Source: Marinomonas posidonica IVIA-Po-181
Lineage (GTDB): Bacteria > Pseudomonadota > Gammaproteobacteria > Pseudomonadales > Marinomonadaceae
Direction: 5' to 3'
Assembly (NCBI RefSeq): GCF_000214215.1
Contig: NC_015559.1
Span: 1 to 64,000, forward strand
Length of the DNA stretch: 64,000 nt
Below are positions 38,441 to 46,681 of the stretch, one piece after another; position 1 is the stretch's first letter; each line of letters begins with the position of its first letter. The notes under the pieces were generated by a model. The model did no database searches, was not told where the DNA came from, and saw only the letters and a program-made list of their open reading frames with translations. A program made the position numbers and the translations under genes.

Positions 38441-39913
38441 ATGATAAATTTTCAAACAATACATAGTCGAGTGTTACCTGATCAGCATGATGTTGGGATA
38501 GTCCATATAGGTTTAGGTGCATTTCATCGTGCCCATCAAGCCGTTTATCTCGAAAAAGTGCTTTCTGAACAGGGCGGTGATTGGTCAATAGTCAGTGCCA
38601 ATATTCGTTCAAACTATAGGTTAGTTGACCAACTAAATGCAGCGGGCCTTAGATATCACGTAGTAGAGTATAGTGATAAAGAGACAGCAAAGGTTCGAGA
38701 GATACGTGCTATCAAAGAAGCCATTTTTACAGGCACGGAAGATGGTAGAAAGGCACTTTTAAAATACCTGACTGCGTCGACGACTAAAATTGTAACCTTA
38801 ACCGTGACCGAGAAAGGATATTATCTCGAGCCGGTATCAGGACGGCTGCTGATTGATAATCCAGATATTCGACACGATCTTAATCCAGTAAATCAGCCTA
38901 AAACCGCGCTTGGTTTTATAGTGCAAGCCCTAAAGCAACGAAAAGACCAAGGCATAGAAGCATTCACCGTTTTGTCATGTGACAACATGCCTCATAACGG
39001 CGTTAGAGCCAAACAAGCGGCGGTTGAATTTGCAAAAGTAAAAGATGAAGCGTTTGCCAAATGGATTGAAAAGAATGTGGCTTTCCCTAGCACTATGGTT
39101 GACCGTATTGTGCCAGCTGTTAGTCCAGCGGACATCGAGATGATTTATGCTGATACGGGTCTTAATGAACCGATTTTGGTGAAGACTGAACATTTCAGTC
39201 AATGGGTAATAGAGGATGATTTTCCTTTAGGTCGTCCAGACTGGGAAACGGCTGGGGTTCAAATGGTCGACGACGTTGCCAACTATGAAATGATGAAATT
39301 ACGCATGTTAAATGGCAGTCATTCATTATTGGCTTATCTCGGTAGTCTTGCTGGTTTCAAAACCGTATCGGAAGCGATGCAAGATGAGTCGATTCGAGCT
39401 TTTCTTGATTTTTACATGCGGCAAGAAGTGGCGCCAACATTATCCTCTTTTTCCTCAGAAGAACTTGAAGCTTACAGCGAACAGTTATTACAACGCTTTG
39501 AAAATACCAGCCTATATCATCAACTTTTACAGATTGCGATGGATGGAAGCCAGAAATTGCCTCAGCGGTGGCTAAGTACATTACTTCAACTTCGTGATCT
39601 AAAGCTCCCTTCAACTGCGATAGAGCTTGGTATTGCAGGCTGGATGTCGTTTGTATGTCACGCGGCCTACGGTTCTCAAAGTATTAATGATCCTTTAGAA
39701 AGTGAGCTGTTTGAATTGAGTCAAAATCATCGGGAAAGTAGCCATGACTTAGTACAATCTTTTTTAAAGCGAGATGACATATTTCCATCGAGCTTAAAGG
39801 AAAATACAGCACTGATTACGCGCTTGGCTGACCTTATAAATCAAATTCATTCCGGTACTAAAATACAACAGATGATGTTGTCAGTTATACAGAATACTAG
39901 AGTTGAGAGATAA
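38441..39913 (+). CDS. uxuB: D-fructuronate reductase (mannitol dehydrogenase family)
   Basis: UxuB reduces D-fructuronate to D-mannonate with NADH. The 490-aa product is a polyol-specific long-chain dehydrogenase. Its nucleotide loop is VHIGLGAFHRAHQ, a conserved region is VTEKGYYL, and the catalytic Lys-Asn-His set is in MKLRMLNGSHSLLAYLG. TTG and GTG codons lie just upstream in frame, but the ATG at 38441 has AGGA 8 nt before it. It directly follows dctM and precedes uxuA by 3 nt. Confidence 0.9.
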   Translation: MINFQTIHSRVLPDQHDVGIVHIGLGAFHRAHQAVYLEKVLSEQGGDWSIVSANIRSNYRLVDQLNAAGLRYHVVEYSDKETAKVREIRAIKEAIFTGTEDGRKALLKYLTASTTKIVTLTVTEKGYYLEPVSGRLLIDNPDIRHDLNPVNQPKTALGFIVQALKQRKDQGIEAFTVLSCDNMPHNGVRAKQAAVEFAKVKDEAFAKWIEKNVAFPSTMVDRIVPAVSPADIEMIYADTGLNEPILVKTEHFSQWVIEDDFPLGRPDWETAGVQMVDDVANYEMMKLRMLNGSHSLLAYLGSLAGFKTVSEAMQDESIRAFLDFYMRQEVAPTLSSFSSEELEAYSEQLLQRFENTSLYHQLLQIAMDGSQKLPQRWLSTLLQLRDLKLPSTAIELGIAGWMSFVCHAAYGSQSINDPLESELFELSQNHRESSHDLVQSFLKRDDIFPSSLKENTALITRLADLINQIHSGTKIQQMMLSVIQNTRVER

Positions 39914-39916
39914 TTT

Positions 39917-41113
39917 ATGGAACATACATGGCGTTGGTTTGGAGTAAAGGATTCCATATCATTACAAGATATTCGTCAGGCCGGAGCAACCGGCATAGTG
40001 ACAGCGTTACACGATATCCCAAATGGTGAAGTATGGCCGATTGAATCAATTCAAGCCGTAAAAGAAAAGATTGAGTTAGCTGGATTAAGCTGGTCTGTCG
40101 TAGAAAGTATCCCTGTGCATGAAGATATCAAACAGCGTACAGGTCAATATCAGCATTACATCAAAAATTATGCTCAAAGTATTCAGAATTTAGCCGAATG
40201 TGGGATTTACACCATTTGTTATAACTTCATGCCTGTACTGGATTGGACCAGAACAGATCTTACTTATACATTACCGGATGGATCTAAAGCATTGCGGTTT
40301 GATCAGGTTGCCTTTACGGCTTTTGATGTATTCATTTTGAAGAGAGCCAATAGTGAGTCGGAATACTCAGAAGCAGAAATGTTGGCGGCAAGGTCTTATT
40401 ATGACGCTTTAACAGAGACTCAGGAAAAAAAGCTGATCAATACTATCTTAGCGGGCTTACCTGGGGCAGAAGAAGCCTACACGCTTGATAACTTTAGAGA
40501 AGTATTAGCGGCTTACGAGAAAATTGATAAGGCAACTTTAAGAGAAAATTTCGCTTCCTTTTTAGAGCAAATTGTTCCCATCGCAGAAGCCTGCGGTGTC
40601 AGTCTGGCGGTTCATCCTGATGACCCTCCTCGGCCAATTTTAGGATTGCCTCGTATTGTTTCCACAAAAGAGGATATTGAGTGGCTGGTAAAGCGCATAC
40701 CTTCGCCAGCCAATGGCATTACATTCTGTACAGGGTCATATGGCGTACGAGAAGACAATGACCTGTGTGATATGGCGGCCACCTTTGCAGAGCGAATTTA
40801 TTTTACGCACTTACGCTCTACTCAAAGAGAGGACACTTGGGGCAGCTTTCATGAAGCAGCACATTTAGAAGGCAATACAGATATTTCCGCCATCATTTTG
40901 ACCTTGTTGGAAGAGGAAAAAAGACGTGGATTAGCGGGTATTCAAAAACCGATTCCATTGCGTCCAGATCATGGACATCAGATCATGGATGATTTACGTA
41001 AACAAGCCAAACCAGGTTATTCAGCATTAGGAAGAATGAAAGGCCTTGCCGAGATTCGAGGCGTTGAGTTTGCCCTTAAAAAATATGTCTTGAAAGAGGA
41101 AAGTACGCAATAG
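39917..41113 (+). CDS. uxuA: Mannonate dehydratase UxuA
   Basis: UxuA dehydrates D-mannonate to 2-keto-3-deoxygluconate using Fe2+/Mn2+ in a xylose-isomerase-like barrel. The 398-aa length is usual. Typical segments are [47 protein letters not shown] and [20 protein letters not shown]; the metal His and Cys lie in the last and in the FCTGSYG loop. It ends the cassette operon and is followed by a hairpin and then the right copy of the 53-bp repeat. No uronate isomerase or KDG kinase/aldolase is present nearby. Confidence 0.95.
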   Translation: MEHTWRWFGVKDSISLQDIRQAGATGIVTALHDIPNGEVWPIESIQAVKEKIELAGLSWSVVESIPVHEDIKQRTGQYQHYIKNYAQSIQNLAECGIYTICYNFMPVLDWTRTDLTYTLPDGSKALRFDQVAFTAFDVFILKRANSESEYSEAEMLAARSYYDALTETQEKKLINTILAGLPGAEEAYTLDNFREVLAAYEKIDKATLRENFASFLEQIVPIAEACGVSLAVHPDDPPRPILGLPRIVSTKEDIEWLVKRIPSPANGITFCTGSYGVREDNDLCDMAATFAERIYFTHLRSTQREDTWGSFHEAAHLEGNTDISAIILTLLEEEKRRGLAGIQKPIPLRPDHGHQIMDDLRKQAKPGYSALGRMKGLAEIRGVEFALKKYVLKEESTQ

Positions 41114-41162
41114 TCCGTATTCTTTATCAAGATTAATTTTGTTTATCTAACAACTAATTAGC

Positions 41163-41183
41163 AAACGCTTGGATGCGTTTTTT
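41163..41183 (+). terminator. Rho-independent terminator after uxuA
   Basis: AAACGC pairs with GCGTTT around a 6-nt loop and is followed by T residues. It lies about 50 bp after the uxuA stop. Confidence 0.75.
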
Positions 41184-41228
41184 CTAGGGTGAGCAATTGG
41201 TATAAGAGCAATAGAATTCAATGTTTGT

Positions 41229-41281
41229 TTCTTAAAAGTCCTTCATCAAACTGTCGAAGAACGGATTGTTGCACCTTATTA
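41229..41281 (+). repeat. 53-bp direct repeat, right copy (remnant of LysR 3' end)
   Basis: It is 52/53 identical to the end of the LysR gene at 32278-32330 and would encode the same C-terminus with one change (Leu to Arg), including the stop. No LysR coding sequence precedes it, so it is a detached gene end and marks the right border of the cassette. Confidence 0.95.
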
Positions 41282-41306
41282 GTAACTGAATTTAAAAACT
41301 GTATCT

Positions 41307-42257
41307 TTAGGGCCAAGGTAATGGGTTGTGCATAATCGGATCTTTAGAGGGTTTGATATTGGCTGTCACTTCCTGATTTAACCAATCTACAAAGGCTTCA
41401 ATTCTCGCTTTGCGAGGCGAGTTTTTTGCGTAATAGGTATAAAATTCAATCTTATTTTTTAATGCTTTAGGGTAGGCTTGAATGAGAGTCCCCTCATCTA
41501 ATTCTGTTTGCACCATAAATTTCGGGCACAAAAATATTCCATGGCCAGCTTTGACTGCGTTGATTCCCATATACCAAGAATTCACCTCGGCCCAAAGGAT
41601 GTCTTTACTTCGGATCGGACAAATCGCTTGCTCCTCAAACCAAATACGCCACTGATAAGATGGGTCGTCTACTTGTAACATCCAACATTTTAGTAGGTCT
41701 GTGGGATGGAATAAGTCAATTCTTGCTGCTAATGAGGGCGAACAAACAGGAATAATATCGGACGATATTAGCTTTCGTTGTACAGTATCTTCTCTTTTGC
41801 CAGCCATATGACGATTATCATCAATACCGATATCAATATTCCCCGCATGAATGTCTCTTCGTTCATCGGATGAAAAAAGTTTTACGGTAATATCATTTTG
41901 AAGGTCCGAAAAACGCCATAGTTTAGGCATTAGCCATAGTGAGACAAAGCTTTGCAATCCAGAAACCTGAAGCGTACCTTCAAGAGGTTCTAACTTCACG
42001 CTGTCTAATCCCTTACTTATATGATCAAACGCCAGAGTGAGATGCTCCGCAAGTTGAAGTCCTTGACTAGTAAGACGCATCTCGCGACCTGCCCGATAAA
42101 ATAATGACACACCAAGATAGTCTTCTAACAATCGAATCTGTTGGCTGACGGCGGCTTGTGACACATTGAGTTGCTCTGCTGCCTTGGTATAACTCATGGT
42201 CTGGCTAGCGATGGAGAAATAATGGGTCGCTTTTAAATGTGTAACACGATGGCTCAT
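41307..42257 (-). CDS. LysR-family transcriptional regulator, GcvA-like
   Basis: The 316-aa product has an N-terminal winged helix (FSIASQTMSYTKAAEQLNVS, then QQIRLLEDYLGVSLF) and a substrate-binding domain with the SLWLMPKL and GIDDNRHMAGK segments typical of GcvA-like members. The frame continues to 42536, but the extension is hydrophobic and unlike LysR. The ATG at 42257 is the family start. It is divergent from a small gene with an ideal ribosome site, which is its most likely target. Before the presumed insertion it would have been convergent with the LysR gene at 31393. Confidence 0.9.
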   Translation of the reverse strand: MSHRVTHLKATHYFSIASQTMSYTKAAEQLNVSQAAVSQQIRLLEDYLGVSLFYRAGREMRLTSQGLQLAEHLTLAFDHISKGLDSVKLEPLEGTLQVSGLQSFVSLWLMPKLWRFSDLQNDITVKLFSSDERRDIHAGNIDIGIDDNRHMAGKREDTVQRKLISSDIIPVCSPSLAARIDLFHPTDLLKCWMLQVDDPSYQWRIWFEEQAICPIRSKDILWAEVNSWYMGINAVKAGHGIFLCPKFMVQTELDEGTLIQAYPKALKNKIEFYTYYAKNSPRKARIEAFVDWLNQEVTANIKPSKDPIMHNPLPWP

Positions 42258-42351
42258 AGGCGTTATTCCATAAGGTTTTCTAATCTTTGCCGTAAGAATA
42301 TAGCATTCGTTTTTACCTGCTTTTACCACCAGAATAAAGTGACAATTCAAC

Positions 42352-42360
42352 AGGAGGTGA
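42352..42360 (+). promoter_or_regulatory. Ideal Shine-Dalgarno sequence
   Basis: AGGAGGTGA, fully complementary to the 16S 3' end, lies 4 nt before the ATG at 42365. It supports that small frame as a highly translated gene. Confidence 0.9.
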
Positions 42361-42364
42361 GAAT

Positions 42365-42559
42365 ATGTGGGCGTTACTACTGTGGATAAATCAAAAAATA
42401 TTAAATTTAAACAATAAGTTAAAAGAAAAAAGAGAAAAAAATAAAAGACGTGAAGAATCACGAGAAGTGCAGTTAGAGAGTCGTAAATTACCCGAGTACC
42501 TAAGAAAGGATTTAGGTCTACCTCCTTATGATTCATATGATAAGCATGATCATTTATAG
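42365..42559 (+). CDS. Small basic/charged protein, DUF1127-like end (unknown)
   Basis: The 64-aa product starts with a short hydrophobic stretch (MWALLLWINQKIL), followed by a very charged helix (KEKREKNKRREESREV) and a tail with LRKDLGLPPYDSYD. The tail is reminiscent of the LxDIGL segment of DUF1127 proteins, but I cannot confirm membership. The perfect Shine-Dalgarno and the divergent LysR gene support a real, regulated gene. It is convergent with gabT, across a hairpin that terminates the gab operon. Confidence 0.75.
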   Translation: MWALLLWINQKILNLNNKLKEKREKNKRREESREVQLESRKLPEYLRKDLGLPPYDSYDKHDHL

Positions 42560-42573
42560 AAGCTTTGAGGCAT

Positions 42574-42602
42574 AAAAAAAGCCACTTCCGAAGAAGTGGC
42601 TT
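42574..42602 (-). terminator. Terminator of the gabDT operon (minus strand)
   Basis: On the minus strand AAGCCACTTC pairs with GAAGTGGCTT around a 4-nt loop, followed by seven T. It lies about 90 bp after the gabT stop. Confidence 0.88.
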
Positions 42603-42694
42603 GGTCTACTCATTAGATTAAGGAAAGGCTGAACAAGTCCACTGGTTTCAGCGTGTCGTACCTTTCTTAACAGCAATAAGTTGAACGGAAGTGT

Positions 42695-43972
42695 TTAGAC
42701 AAGCTCTTTAAAGCAACGTTTAAAGATTTCCATGCCTTCATCAATGATGTCCATTTCGATGGTCAAAGCTGGTAGGAAACGAATGACGTTACCACGAATA
42801 CCACATGATAGAAGCACTAAACCGTTTTCAGCGGCTTTTGCCGATAGCTGTTTCGCAAGCTCTGGGTAAGGTTTGTTTACATCGCCATCATGAACAAATT
42901 CAACCGCAATCATGGCACCGGCGTTACGCACTTCACCAATGATGCTTGGGTATTCCTGCTGCATATCTGTTAGGTGTTTAACGAAGTGAGCACCGACTTC
43001 AACCGCACGGTCGCAAAGCTTCTCTTCTTCAATCACATCAAATACCGCAAGGCCTGCAGCACAACCCACTGGAGAACCGCCATAGGTACCGCCTAGACCA
43101 CCAGGAATTGGTGCGTCCATGATGTCGGCTTTACCGACCACCGCTGCAATCGGGAATCCGCCCGCGATGCCTTTGGCGGCAGTCATAAGGTCCGCTTCGA
43201 TGCCTGCTTGCTCGTGGCAGAACATAGTACCTGTACGAGCAAAACCGGCTTGGATTTCATCAAGGATCAACAAAATACCGTGCTCGTCACATAGGGCACG
43301 AAGTTTCTGTAGGAAGCTGGCTGACGCCATGTAGAAACCGCCTTCTCCTTGAACAGGCTCAATGATAATAGCCGCAACGCGAGAAGGTTCAATATCACAA
43401 GTGAAGCGCATTTGTAGGTCAGCAAGTGCTTGCTCTTCAGTAATACCTAAGTAGTCATTTGGGTATGGCACATGGAAAATATCGCTTGGGAATGGGCCAA
43501 AACCAATTTTGTAAGGGTTCACTTTGCCTGTCAGACCCATGGTCATATTGGTACGGCCATGGAAACCACCATTGAAAGCAATGATGCCAGGTCGACCTGT
43601 ATAAGCGCGGGCAATCTTCACACAGTTTTCTACGGCTTCAGCACCAGTTGTGACGAAGATTGATTTCTTCGGTGTGTTACCTGGTGCGGCTGCATTCAGC
43701 TTCTCTGCCAATGCAACCGCTGATTCGTATGGGCTGACCATAACGCAAGTATGAGTAAAACGCTCAAGCTGTTCTTGTACTGCCGCTTTTACTTTCGGGT
43801 GATTGTGACCTGTATTGACCACAGCAATACCGGCACCAAAGTCAATGTGACGTTTACCTTCAACGTCCCAAATTTCAGCATTCACTGCACGATCAACGTA
43901 CAGTGGGGCCATGTTGCCTTGACCACGAGCAATGGCCACTTCTTTGCGTTTTTGTAAATCAGCGTTTTTCAT
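42695..43972 (-). CDS. gabT: 4-aminobutyrate aminotransferase
   Basis: GabT moves the amino group of GABA to 2-oxoglutarate, giving succinic semialdehyde. The 425-aa length is typical of class III PLP aminotransferases. Visible are the phosphate-binding TTGAEAVENCVKIARAYTGR, the ILDEIQAGFARTG aspartate that holds the PLP ring nitrogen, and the Schiff-base lysine in TAAKGIAGGFPIAAV. It lies downstream of gabD in the same orientation; a hairpin in the 100-bp gap between them might adjust expression. Confidence 0.95.
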   Translation of the reverse strand: MKNADLQKRKEVAIARGQGNMAPLYVDRAVNAEIWDVEGKRHIDFGAGIAVVNTGHNHPKVKAAVQEQLERFTHTCVMVSPYESAVALAEKLNAAAPGNTPKKSIFVTTGAEAVENCVKIARAYTGRPGIIAFNGGFHGRTNMTMGLTGKVNPYKIGFGPFPSDIFHVPYPNDYLGITEEQALADLQMRFTCDIEPSRVAAIIIEPVQGEGGFYMASASFLQKLRALCDEHGILLILDEIQAGFARTGTMFCHEQAGIEADLMTAAKGIAGGFPIAAVVGKADIMDAPIPGGLGGTYGGSPVGCAAGLAVFDVIEEEKLCDRAVEVGAHFVKHLTDMQQEYPSIIGEVRNAGAMIAVEFVHDGDVNKPYPELAKQLSAKAAENGLVLLSCGIRGNVIRFLPALTIEMDIIDEGMEIFKRCFKELV

Positions 43973-43991
43973 GTGTATTACCTTGGTTATG

Positions 43992-44017
43992 AAAGCCAGT
44001 AATGCCTCACTGGCTTT
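43992..44017 (-). promoter_or_regulatory. Hairpin in the gabD-gabT gap
   Basis: A 9-bp perfect stem (AAAGCCAGT / ACTGGCTTT) has an 8-nt loop and no T-run. It may be an mRNA processing or stabilising hairpin. Confidence 0.5.
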
Positions 44018-44072
44018 GCCTTAATGTCTAAAGTGGGTGACCTTTATCACCCTGCCAACAAAATAGAGAAGG

Positions 44073-45539
44073 TTAAGCTAAGCCGCCCATGCACAAGTAC
44101 TTAGTTTCAACGTACTCATCGATGCCATACTTAGAACCCTCGCGACCACTGCCAGACTCTTTCACACCACCAAATGGGGCAACTTCACTGGAGATCAGGC
44201 CTTCGTTGATGCCTACCATGCCGTATTCTAAGGCTTCAGAAACACGCCAGATTCGGCCCAAGTTTTGGGAATAGAAGTAAGAAGCCAAACCAAATGGGGT
44301 ATTGTTTGCCATGGCCACCGCTTCTTCTTCAGATTTGAACTTGAACAAGGGCGCAACAGGACCAAAAATCTCATTGGAGAAGATGTCCATCTCTTCGGTG
44401 ACGCCTGTTAAAACGGTTGGTTCAAAGAATTGAGCGCCAGCCTCTTGTGACACACTGCCGCCGATCAAGGCTTTGGCGCCATTTGATAGTGCGTTTTCAA
44501 CCAGTTGTTCTACTTTGGAAATGGCGGCTGGGTTGATCAGTGGGCCGATGTTGACACCTTCACCAAAGCCATCTCCCGTTTTAAAACTGGAAACACGTTG
44601 TGCCAATTTTTCGGCAAACGCATCGTAAATGCCTTCCTGCACCAGAATACGGTTTGCACACACACAGGTTTGACCTGCGTTGCGGTATTTAGAGTTGATT
44701 GCGCCTTCAACGGCAGCGTCAAGATCTGCATCGTCAAACACGATGAAAGGTGCATTACCACCTAACTCCATTGAAGTACGTTTTACGGTTTGTGCGCACT
44801 GTGACAGTAACAATTTGCCAACAGGCGTGGAGCCGGTGAAGCTTAACTTACGAACAATTGGATTAGCCGTAAGAACACCACCAATGTCTTTGGCATTTTT
44901 ACCCACAACCACGTTTAGTACACCGGCTGGAATGCCTGCTTGATGTGCCAACTCTGCTAAAGCAAGAGCACATAATGGCGTTTCATCAGAGGGTTTGATG
45001 ACAATCGTACAGCCCGCTGCTAAGGCAGGACCTGCTTTACGGGTAATCATCGCAATTGGGAAGTTCCAAGGGGTGATTGCCGCAACTACACCAATGCCTT
45101 GTTTGATGGTCAAGACACGACGATCGCTGGCAAAGGTTGGAATCACATCACCGTATAAACGGCGAGCTTCGTCAGCGAACCAATCAATAAAAGACGCCCC
45201 ATAAGCCACTTCACCTTTGGCTTCAGCGAATGGCTTGCCTTGTTCTAGGGTCATTAACTTGGCCAGATCGTCTTGGTTTTCTAGAATCAATTGATTCCAA
45301 CGGCGTAATAACGTTGCGCGTTCTTTGGCAGTCAGTGCTTGCCATGGTTTTTGTGCTTTTTCAGCGGCTTCTACAGCTAGAGTTGTTTCTTCTGCGCCTA
45401 AGTCAGCCACATCAATAATGTGCTCTCCGTTGGCAGGGTTGGTAATTGCAAACGTTTGACCGGATGTGGCTGATAACCATTCGCCACCGATATAAGAGTG
45501 GCTTTTCAATAAAGCTGGTTGAGATAGTGTGACATTCAT
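44073..45539 (-). CDS. gabD: Succinate-semialdehyde dehydrogenase, NAD(P)+
   Basis: The enzyme oxidises succinic semialdehyde to succinate. The 488-aa product is an aldehyde dehydrogenase with VAAITPWNFPIAMITRK, the Glu-containing MELGGNAPFIVFDDADLD and the catalytic Cys in NAGQTCVCANR. The frame opens at 45629, but the ATG at 45539 has GGAG 7 nt upstream and a family-like start. Paired with gabT it completes GABA use. Enzymes of this subfamily can also oxidise alpha-ketoglutaric semialdehyde, the product of the hydroxyproline operon nearby, which has no such enzyme of its own. Confidence 0.93.
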   Translation of the reverse strand: MNVTLSQPALLKSHSYIGGEWLSATSGQTFAITNPANGEHIIDVADLGAEETTLAVEAAEKAQKPWQALTAKERATLLRRWNQLILENQDDLAKLMTLEQGKPFAEAKGEVAYGASFIDWFADEARRLYGDVIPTFASDRRVLTIKQGIGVVAAITPWNFPIAMITRKAGPALAAGCTIVIKPSDETPLCALALAELAHQAGIPAGVLNVVVGKNAKDIGGVLTANPIVRKLSFTGSTPVGKLLLSQCAQTVKRTSMELGGNAPFIVFDDADLDAAVEGAINSKYRNAGQTCVCANRILVQEGIYDAFAEKLAQRVSSFKTGDGFGEGVNIGPLINPAAISKVEQLVENALSNGAKALIGGSVSQEAGAQFFEPTVLTGVTEEMDIFSNEIFGPVAPLFKFKSEEEAVAMANNTPFGLASYFYSQNLGRIWRVSEALEYGMVGINEGLISSEVAPFGGVKESGSGREGSKYGIDEYVETKYLCMGGLA

Positions 45540-45900
45540 AATGAGCTCCAGACTAAGCTGTGGAGGAAAATAAGTACCTAACGAACCATAGCAATAAATG
45601 GTACCTCTATGTCCATCGATAGTAGGCAAAGGTCAAGCTGGGAAAAATGGAAAGCTATCAATGCTTTGTTTGATGGCGTTCAAACATATTACATCCTAAG
45701 GCGAACGCTCAGGTAGGAAAAGTCGTCTTTAACATTGGCTCGCTCTCATGACGTATGCTCAACAGACGGAAGAAACCTTATGCATACCTTCCTGCTCATG
45801 CTATTTGTTATACTGGGTTTTCCATTTGCCATACTGTGCGGTTTGTTTAGCTGGTGAGGTGGTGACGCGTGATTGTGTTCAGTCAAAGAGGTAAATCAAG
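45540..45900. other. Divergent promoter region, gabD / gntR
   Basis: This 361-bp gap separates gabD and the GntR gene and should carry both promoters. I see no open frame with a ribosome site and no exact palindromic operator. TATAC/CATAC-like half sites at about 45808-45836 are only suggestive. Confidence 0.4.
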
Positions 45901-46578
45901 TTGGCACCAAAGAGAGCGGTTATTCGTCAAAGTTTACCGGATGTGATTGTTACGGACTTGCGTAAGCGTATTCTCTCCGGGGAACTCGAAGAAGGGGCTT
46001 TGATTCGCCAAGAGCTCTTAGCAGAGGAATATGATGTTTCTCGTATGCCAGTTCGAGAAGCGCTAAAGCGATTGGATGCGGAAGGGCTAGTGGTGTTTAA
46101 AAACAACCGTGGCGCCACGGTGACTAAGCACAGTTTAGAAGAAATCGCTGAAATATTTGATGTGCGTTTGTTATTGGAAGTGGATTTGTTCGCACGGGCA
46201 ATCCCGAATATGACCGCCGAGGACTTCAGTGCTTGTGAAAGCCTTCTTAAGGAAATGGATGATTCCTATCTAGCTGGCAACATTGCCGACTGGGGCCCAT
46301 TGAATGCAGAGTATCATGGCAAGCTGTACCAAGCGGCAGGACGACATTTAACTGAGAATTTGCTTGAACGAGTGACACTTCAGGCGAATCGTTATGTCAG
46401 TATGCACATAGGCAAATTGGATAAGCAACACCACGCCAGTCATGATCATCATGCTTTATTAGCGCTTGCGCGACAGCGCGATATTGAAGGGGCAACCGCC
46501 CTGCTTGAATCGCATTTGATGAATACCAAGCTACAAGTTATCGATTGGATTCAGCACGACCGTGATCCACATAACTAA
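45901..46578 (+). CDS. GntR-family (FCD) transcriptional regulator
   Basis: The 225-aa product has a GntR winged helix (RQELLAEEYDVSRMPVREAL and KRLDAEGLV) and an FCD ligand domain (LLLEVDLFARAIPNM, HGKLYQAAGRHL, HHALLALARQRD). The TTG start at 45901 is supported by GAGGT 8 nt upstream, and no ATG is near. It is divergent from gabDT and convergent with the hydroxyproline operon, so it could control either. The FCD-type palindrome upstream of the operon favours the latter weakly. Confidence 0.88.
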   Translation: MAPKRAVIRQSLPDVIVTDLRKRILSGELEEGALIRQELLAEEYDVSRMPVREALKRLDAEGLVVFKNNRGATVTKHSLEEIAEIFDVRLLLEVDLFARAIPNMTAEDFSACESLLKEMDDSYLAGNIADWGPLNAEYHGKLYQAAGRHLTENLLERVTLQANRYVSMHIGKLDKQHHASHDHHALLALARQRDIEGATALLESHLMNTKLQVIDWIQHDRDPHN

Positions 46579-46620
46579 CCATCACAGAAGACAATCATCC
46601 GTCCGCTATACCTATCTAAT

Positions 46621-46656
46621 ATTCACCATCTTCTTGATTCAAATAAGATGGTGAAT
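46621..46656. terminator. Hairpin between convergent gntR and imino-acid reductase gene
   Basis: A 12-bp perfect stem (ATTCACCATCTT / AAGATGGTGAAT) with a 12-nt loop has only weak T tracts. It lies in the 103-bp gap between convergent genes, so a bidirectional terminator is likely. Confidence 0.6.
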
Positions 46657-46681
46657 GTTGTTGTGGTCTGAAACATTGGGA

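Noticed and set aside
41229..41281. Right repeat copy as a coding gene
   Set aside because: Only the last 16 codons of a LysR gene are present, with no start, so it is a border remnant and not a gene.
32278..41281. Composite transposon or classical genomic island
   Set aside because: No transposase, integrase, terminal inverted repeats or tRNA gene was found; only the direct repeat supports mobility.
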